From Chitinophagales bacterium (GTDB lineage Bacteria; Bacteroidota; Bacteroidia; Chitinophagales; CAIODY01), in contig JAHEYX010000118.1 of the NCBI GenBank assembly GCA_023251415.1, forward strand, positions 1-8,497: a DNA stretch of 8,497 bases, written 5' to 3'. Within the stretch, counting starts at the first letter, position 1; each line of letters opens with the position of its first letter. The translations under genes and the position numbers were made by a program. This document shows, piece by piece, positions 5,498-8,497 of this stretch. The notes under the pieces are model-generated. The model was not told the DNA's origin. It did no database searches and saw only the letters and a program-made list of their open reading frames with translations.

Positions 5498-7717
5498 TTA
5501 ACGTTTAAACTTATCTTTTAAGTTAGCCAAAGCTTGTTCCATGGTAGTTTCCGGAGATTTTCGTGGTGCAGCACCGGCATTCCGATCGCGACCACCTGCA
5601 GGAGCTTCTTGGGTTTGTTTAATGCTCAATAAAATACGCTTACGAGCAACATCCACTTCCATCACTTTAACCTGCACTTGCTGATTAAGCTTTAATACTT
5701 CGGCGGGATCTTTCACAAAGCGATGCGCCATTTCACTTACGTGTACCAAGCCATCTTGTTTAACACCAATATCTACAAAAGCGCCAAAGCGGGTTAAATT
5801 AGTAACTACTCCCGGCAAAATAGCTCCAACTTTCACGTCCTCAATACTGTAAATTTCAGCAAATTCAAAATGTGTAGCCGTTCCGCGCGGATCTAAACCG
5901 GGTTTCTTCAATTCATTGATAATATCATTAATGGTATGTTGCCCCACAGTTGCAGCATATTTTGCAATCGGAATGCGGGCAATGTTTTTTTCATTCCCAA
6001 TTAATTCTTGTAAAGGAATTTCAAGGTCATTTGCCCATTGTTCTACTAAGCCATAGTTTTCTGGATGCACGGAACTCGCATCAAGTGGATGTTCGCCATC
6101 GGTAATGCGCAAAAAGCCTGCACTTTGTTCGAATGCTTTATCACCTAAACGTGGCACTTTTTTCAAATCTTCACGGTTACGGAAAGTGCCAACCGTTTTT
6201 CTATAGTTAACGATGTTACCGGCTAATGAATCTCCAATGCCACTCACGTAACTTAATAGCTGCTTGCTGGCCGTATTTAAATTTACACCCACTGTATTTA
6301 CACAACTACCCACAGTTTGATCCAATTTACTTTTTAGTTTGTACGGATTAACATCGTGCTGGTATTGCCCTACCCCAATGCTTTTAGGATCAATTTTCAC
6401 TAATTCGGCCAATGGATCCATTAAACGACGACCTATACTTACAGCACCACGCACTGTAATATCTTGATCAGGGAACTCTTCGCGCGCCACTTCACTGGCA
6501 CTATACACCGATGCCCCATCTTCATTAACCAAAATTATAGGTAAGCCCAATTGCAATTTTTTGATAAATCGTTCGGTTTCTCTTCCGGCAGTTCCGTCAC
6601 CAATGGCAATCACTTCGGTATCATATTCCTGAACCAAGGAACGAATTTGATGTTCTGCTTCTTGCAAACGATTGTTTTCGTGAACATAGATCAACCCTGT
6701 TTTTAACAAATCGCCGTGCTTACTTAAACAAACAATTTTGCATCCGGTACGATAACCCGGATCGATGGCCAATATACGTTTATTACCTAATGGGCTACTC
6801 AATAATAATTGTTTTAAGTTATCGGCAAAAACCTGGATAGCTTCTTCATCCGCTTTGGTTTTTAATGCCATTTTCAATTCCAGTTCCAATGATGGTTTTA
6901 GTAAGCGCGTATAACTTTCTTTGCATGCTTTTGCCACTTGCTTACCTGCTTCGGAATTATTTTTAACGAACGTGCGCTCTAAAATACCCAAAGCCAATTC
7001 CGGATCCGGAAGGGTTTCCATTTTTAAAAATCCTTCCATGCTGGCTCTGAATATAGCCAAGAATCGATGGCCCGGCGTTTTATGTGCCGGTTCTGCATAG
7101 GCGAAATAATCCGTATATTTAACAGCCTCCACTTTTTTATCTTCAAAAACCTCACTTTTAAGTACCGCTTCTTTTTCAAAAAGTTGGCGTAAACGCTGAC
7201 GTACATCGGCTTGTTCGTTAATTAATTCGGCAATAATATCTCGAGCGCCTTGTAAAGCCAATTCCGGTGTAGTAATTACTTCATTCAAATAAGCATTTGC
7301 TTGTACTAAACAATCACCTTCTTGTTGTTCCAGCAACCAATTGGATAATGGTTCAAGACCTTGTTCACGAGCGGTTTGCGCTTTGGTTTTACGCTTCGGT
7401 TTATATGGTAAATACAAGTCTTCCAATTGAACCATAGTTGTGGCTGATTCAATTTGCTTTTTAAGTTCGTCAGTTAATTTACCTTGTTCTTCTATGCTTT
7501 TTAATATTGCTGCGCGACGTTCTGCCAGTTCCTTTTGTAATTGAGCGGCAGATTGAATTTGTTGAATTTGCACTTCATCTAAATTACCGGTTTTATCTTT
7601 ACGATACCGTGCAATAAAAGGAATGGTAGCTCCTTCGGCAAATAAGCTTAATACCGCTTTTACTTGATGTTCACTTAATTTTAATCCTTTGGCGACCAGC
7701 GATGCAAATTCTAACAT
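5498..7717 (-). CDS. tex: Tex-family transcription accessory / RNA-binding protein with S1 domain
   Basis: Tex proteins are conserved cytoplasmic nucleic-acid-binding factors related to eukaryotic Spt6 and linked to transcription and RNA metabolism. From the ATG at 7717 the protein has 739 residues, normal for the family. The helical N-terminus shows EGATIPFIARYRKDKTGNLDE (28-48) and LEDLYLPYKPKRKTKA (98-113). The YqgF/RNase H-like domain starts at RILAIDPGYRTGCK (314-327). The family hallmark GVGQYQHDV (448-456) precedes helix-hairpin-helix modules (about 480-540). A C-terminal S1 domain covers about 628-700 (GVVTNLTRFGAFVDIG). A basic, probably disordered tail of about 40 residues ends the protein. 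A longer frame begins at a TTG at 7765, but that TTG is the -33 box of a consensus promoter, and its 16 extra residues are not family-like, so I chose the ATG. The gene has its own promoter and ends directly at a terminator. Confidence 0.95.
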   Translation of the reverse strand: MLEFASLVAKGLKLSEHQVKAVLSLFAEGATIPFIARYRKDKTGNLDEVQIQQIQSAAQLQKELAERRAAILKSIEEQGKLTDELKKQIESATTMVQLEDLYLPYKPKRKTKAQTAREQGLEPLSNWLLEQQEGDCLVQANAYLNEVITTPELALQGARDIIAELINEQADVRQRLRQLFEKEAVLKSEVFEDKKVEAVKYTDYFAYAEPAHKTPGHRFLAIFRASMEGFLKMETLPDPELALGILERTFVKNNSEAGKQVAKACKESYTRLLKPSLELELKMALKTKADEEAIQVFADNLKQLLLSSPLGNKRILAIDPGYRTGCKIVCLSKHGDLLKTGLIYVHENNRLQEAEHQIRSLVQEYDTEVIAIGDGTAGRETERFIKKLQLGLPIILVNEDGASVYSASEVAREEFPDQDITVRGAVSIGRRLMDPLAELVKIDPKSIGVGQYQHDVNPYKLKSKLDQTVGSCVNTVGVNLNTASKQLLSYVSGIGDSLAGNIVNYRKTVGTFRNREDLKKVPRLGDKAFEQSAGFLRITDGEHPLDASSVHPENYGLVEQWANDLEIPLQELIGNEKNIARIPIAKYAATVGQHTINDIINELKKPGLDPRGTATHFEFAEIYSIEDVKVGAILPGVVTNLTRFGAFVDIGVKQDGLVHVSEMAHRFVKDPAEVLKLNQQVQVKVMEVDVARKRILLSIKQTQEAPAGGRDRNAGAAPRKSPETTMEQALANLKDKFKR

Positions 7718-7735
7718 AGCAATAATTTTGGGCGG

Positions 7736-7765
7736 CAAATGTACTATTTCTATTGTAGTCGTCAA
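7736..7765 (-). promoter_or_regulatory. Consensus Bacteroidota promoter for tex
   Basis: On the minus strand TTG (7765-7763), a 19-nt spacer and TACATTTG (7743-7736) match the Bacteroidota primary-sigma consensus TTG-N19-TAnnTTTG at every defined position. The -7 box ends 18 nt before the tex ATG at 7717, implying a short leader. It lies in the 63-nt gap after the phospholipase D gene, so tex can be transcribed independently of that gene. Confidence 0.8.
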
Positions 7766-7780
7766 GCAAAAAATGCAGAA

Positions 7781-8497
7781 TTAGAGAATTGATTGGGGTA
7801 CCAACCTTCTGCTGGCAACTTTAGCACGTTTCAGCAAACCGGCTTCTTTATCCGGATTAAATTGTAAGGTGGTATGCCAAGCGTTTTCGGGCAATAATTC
7901 GGCGTGCATACCGCTAAGCACCGAAGCAGCAACAGCAGTACTATTAATTACAGTAACACATTCGGTGTTTAAATTTGAACTCCGCGGATCTAAATTAAAT
8001 GTCCCGATTATGGTGAGTTGACTATCAACCACCATCGATTTGGCATGTAAACCAAAAATTGGTGTAAAATCAAGTTTACGTTGCAGTTGATTATTCATGC
8101 GTTGTTTTCGAATGGCTGCATCCGGTTTGTATTCGTAAATTTGAACACCGGCTTCCAATAACGCTTTACGACAACGTTGATAGCCATTAAAAGCTTCAGG
8201 ATTATCGGTCGACTGCATGCTATTGGTTAAGATGGTGATTCTAACACCGCGCTTTAAAGTGGCTTGAAACAATTTAAGCATCCCCTCATCCACAATTAAG
8301 TAAGGCGATTGTATAACCATTTCTTTTTTAGCCTGACGCAATAAATTTGCAAGTGTATTGGTGGTTACGCCTCCTCCGGCTAATCCGGATTTTCCATCAT
8401 TTTTACCGGGCTTATCCGAATAAAAACGAACCGAATCGCACCATTGAATAGCACCTGATTTTTGTAGATAGGAGAAATAGCTTGGAATTAAATTGAT
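7781..8497 (-). CDS. Phospholipase D family protein, ClsC-like cardiolipin synthase (N-terminus outside window)
   Basis: The frame is open to the right edge; 238 residues are visible and the start is not. The protein belongs to the phospholipase D superfamily and most resembles ClsC/YmdC-type cardiolipin synthases, which condense phospholipids into cardiolipin at the inner membrane. The visible half contains VIQSPYLIVDEGM, the stretch RGVRITILTNSMQSTD, and the HKD motif HAKSMVVD (His at 8045-8047), followed by IGTFNLDPRSSNLNTE, the typical context of the second HKD. A full enzyme needs a first HKD motif, which should lie in the missing N-terminal half. No membrane segment is seen in the visible part. 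A frame beginning with TTG at 8341 would be an artefact: coding sequence continues upstream with family-like residues (QWCDSVRFYSDKPGK). Superfamily membership is sure; cardiolipin synthase activity is inferred. Confidence 0.88.
   Translation of the reverse strand: MNLIPSYFSYLQKSGAIQWCDSVRFYSDKPGKNDGKSGLAGGGVTTNTLANLLRQAKKEMVIQSPYLIVDEGMLKLFQATLKRGVRITILTNSMQSTDNPEAFNGYQRCRKALLEAGVQIYEYKPDAAIRKQRMNNQLQRKLDFTPIFGLHAKSMVVDSQLTIIGTFNLDPRSSNLNTECVTVINSTAVAASVLSGMHAELLPENAWHTTLQFNPDKEAGLLKRAKVASRRLVPQSIL

Noticed and set aside
7024..7206. 60-codon minus-strand frame inside tex
   Set aside because: It is an alternative frame of the same strand within an intact tex gene, with a Lys/Arg-rich composition and no recognisable domain.
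8339..8341. TTG as a start for the phospholipase D gene
   Set aside because: The frame stays open for another 52 codons to the window edge and encodes family-like residues, so this is an internal Leu codon of a truncated gene.
1..8497. tRNA, rRNA, CRISPR array, insertion sequence or prophage remnant
   Set aside because: No cloverleaf, repeat-spacer pattern, transposase motif or long terminal inverted repeat was seen. The only strong inverted repeats are the two terminators and the short dyad.

Overview
The window looks like a core chromosomal segment of a member of the Bacteroidota. Three things suggest this. First, it carries a PorX-type response regulator, the REC-PglZ fusion tied to the type IX secretion system of that phylum. 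Second, the best promoter matches the Bacteroidota form TTG-N19-TAnnTTTG. Third, no gene start has a Shine-Dalgarno sequence ahead of it; starts are preceded by A/T-rich leaders. Genus and species cannot be told from this stretch. I see no mobile element, CRISPR array, tRNA or rRNA.

Layout, left to right. Positions 1-488 (+) hold the C-terminal part of a 3-hydroxyacyl-CoA (3-hydroxybutyryl-CoA) dehydrogenase. A bidirectional terminator at 513-564 separates it from a convergent pair on the minus strand: clpX (3628 to 2387), followed 28 bases later by a VLCAD-like acyl-CoA dehydrogenase (2358 to 595). From the 270-bp divergent region 3629-3898, clpX runs left and porX (3899-5458) runs right. 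Both have a TAnCTTTACA element exactly 25 nt before the ATG. A 17-nt dyad lies almost at the midpoint, and a tandem 9-bp repeat precedes the porX element. porX converges on the Tex-like RNA-binding protein gene (minus, 7717 to 5498) across a second perfect bidirectional terminator at 5464-5497. Upstream of tex, the window ends inside a ClsC-like phospholipase D/cardiolipin synthase gene (minus, 8497 to 7781, N-terminus missing).

Working together: the two acyl-CoA enzymes belong to fatty-acid beta-oxidation. ClpX is the unfoldase of the ClpXP protease, PorX regulates type IX secretion, Tex is a conserved transcription/RNA-associated protein, and the PLD enzyme probably makes cardiolipin. Most genes are ordinary housekeeping. 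No new multi-gene system is evident. The most useful observations concern regulation: a consensus promoter whose -33 TTG mimics a tex start codon, and the paired signals in the clpX/porX divergent region.
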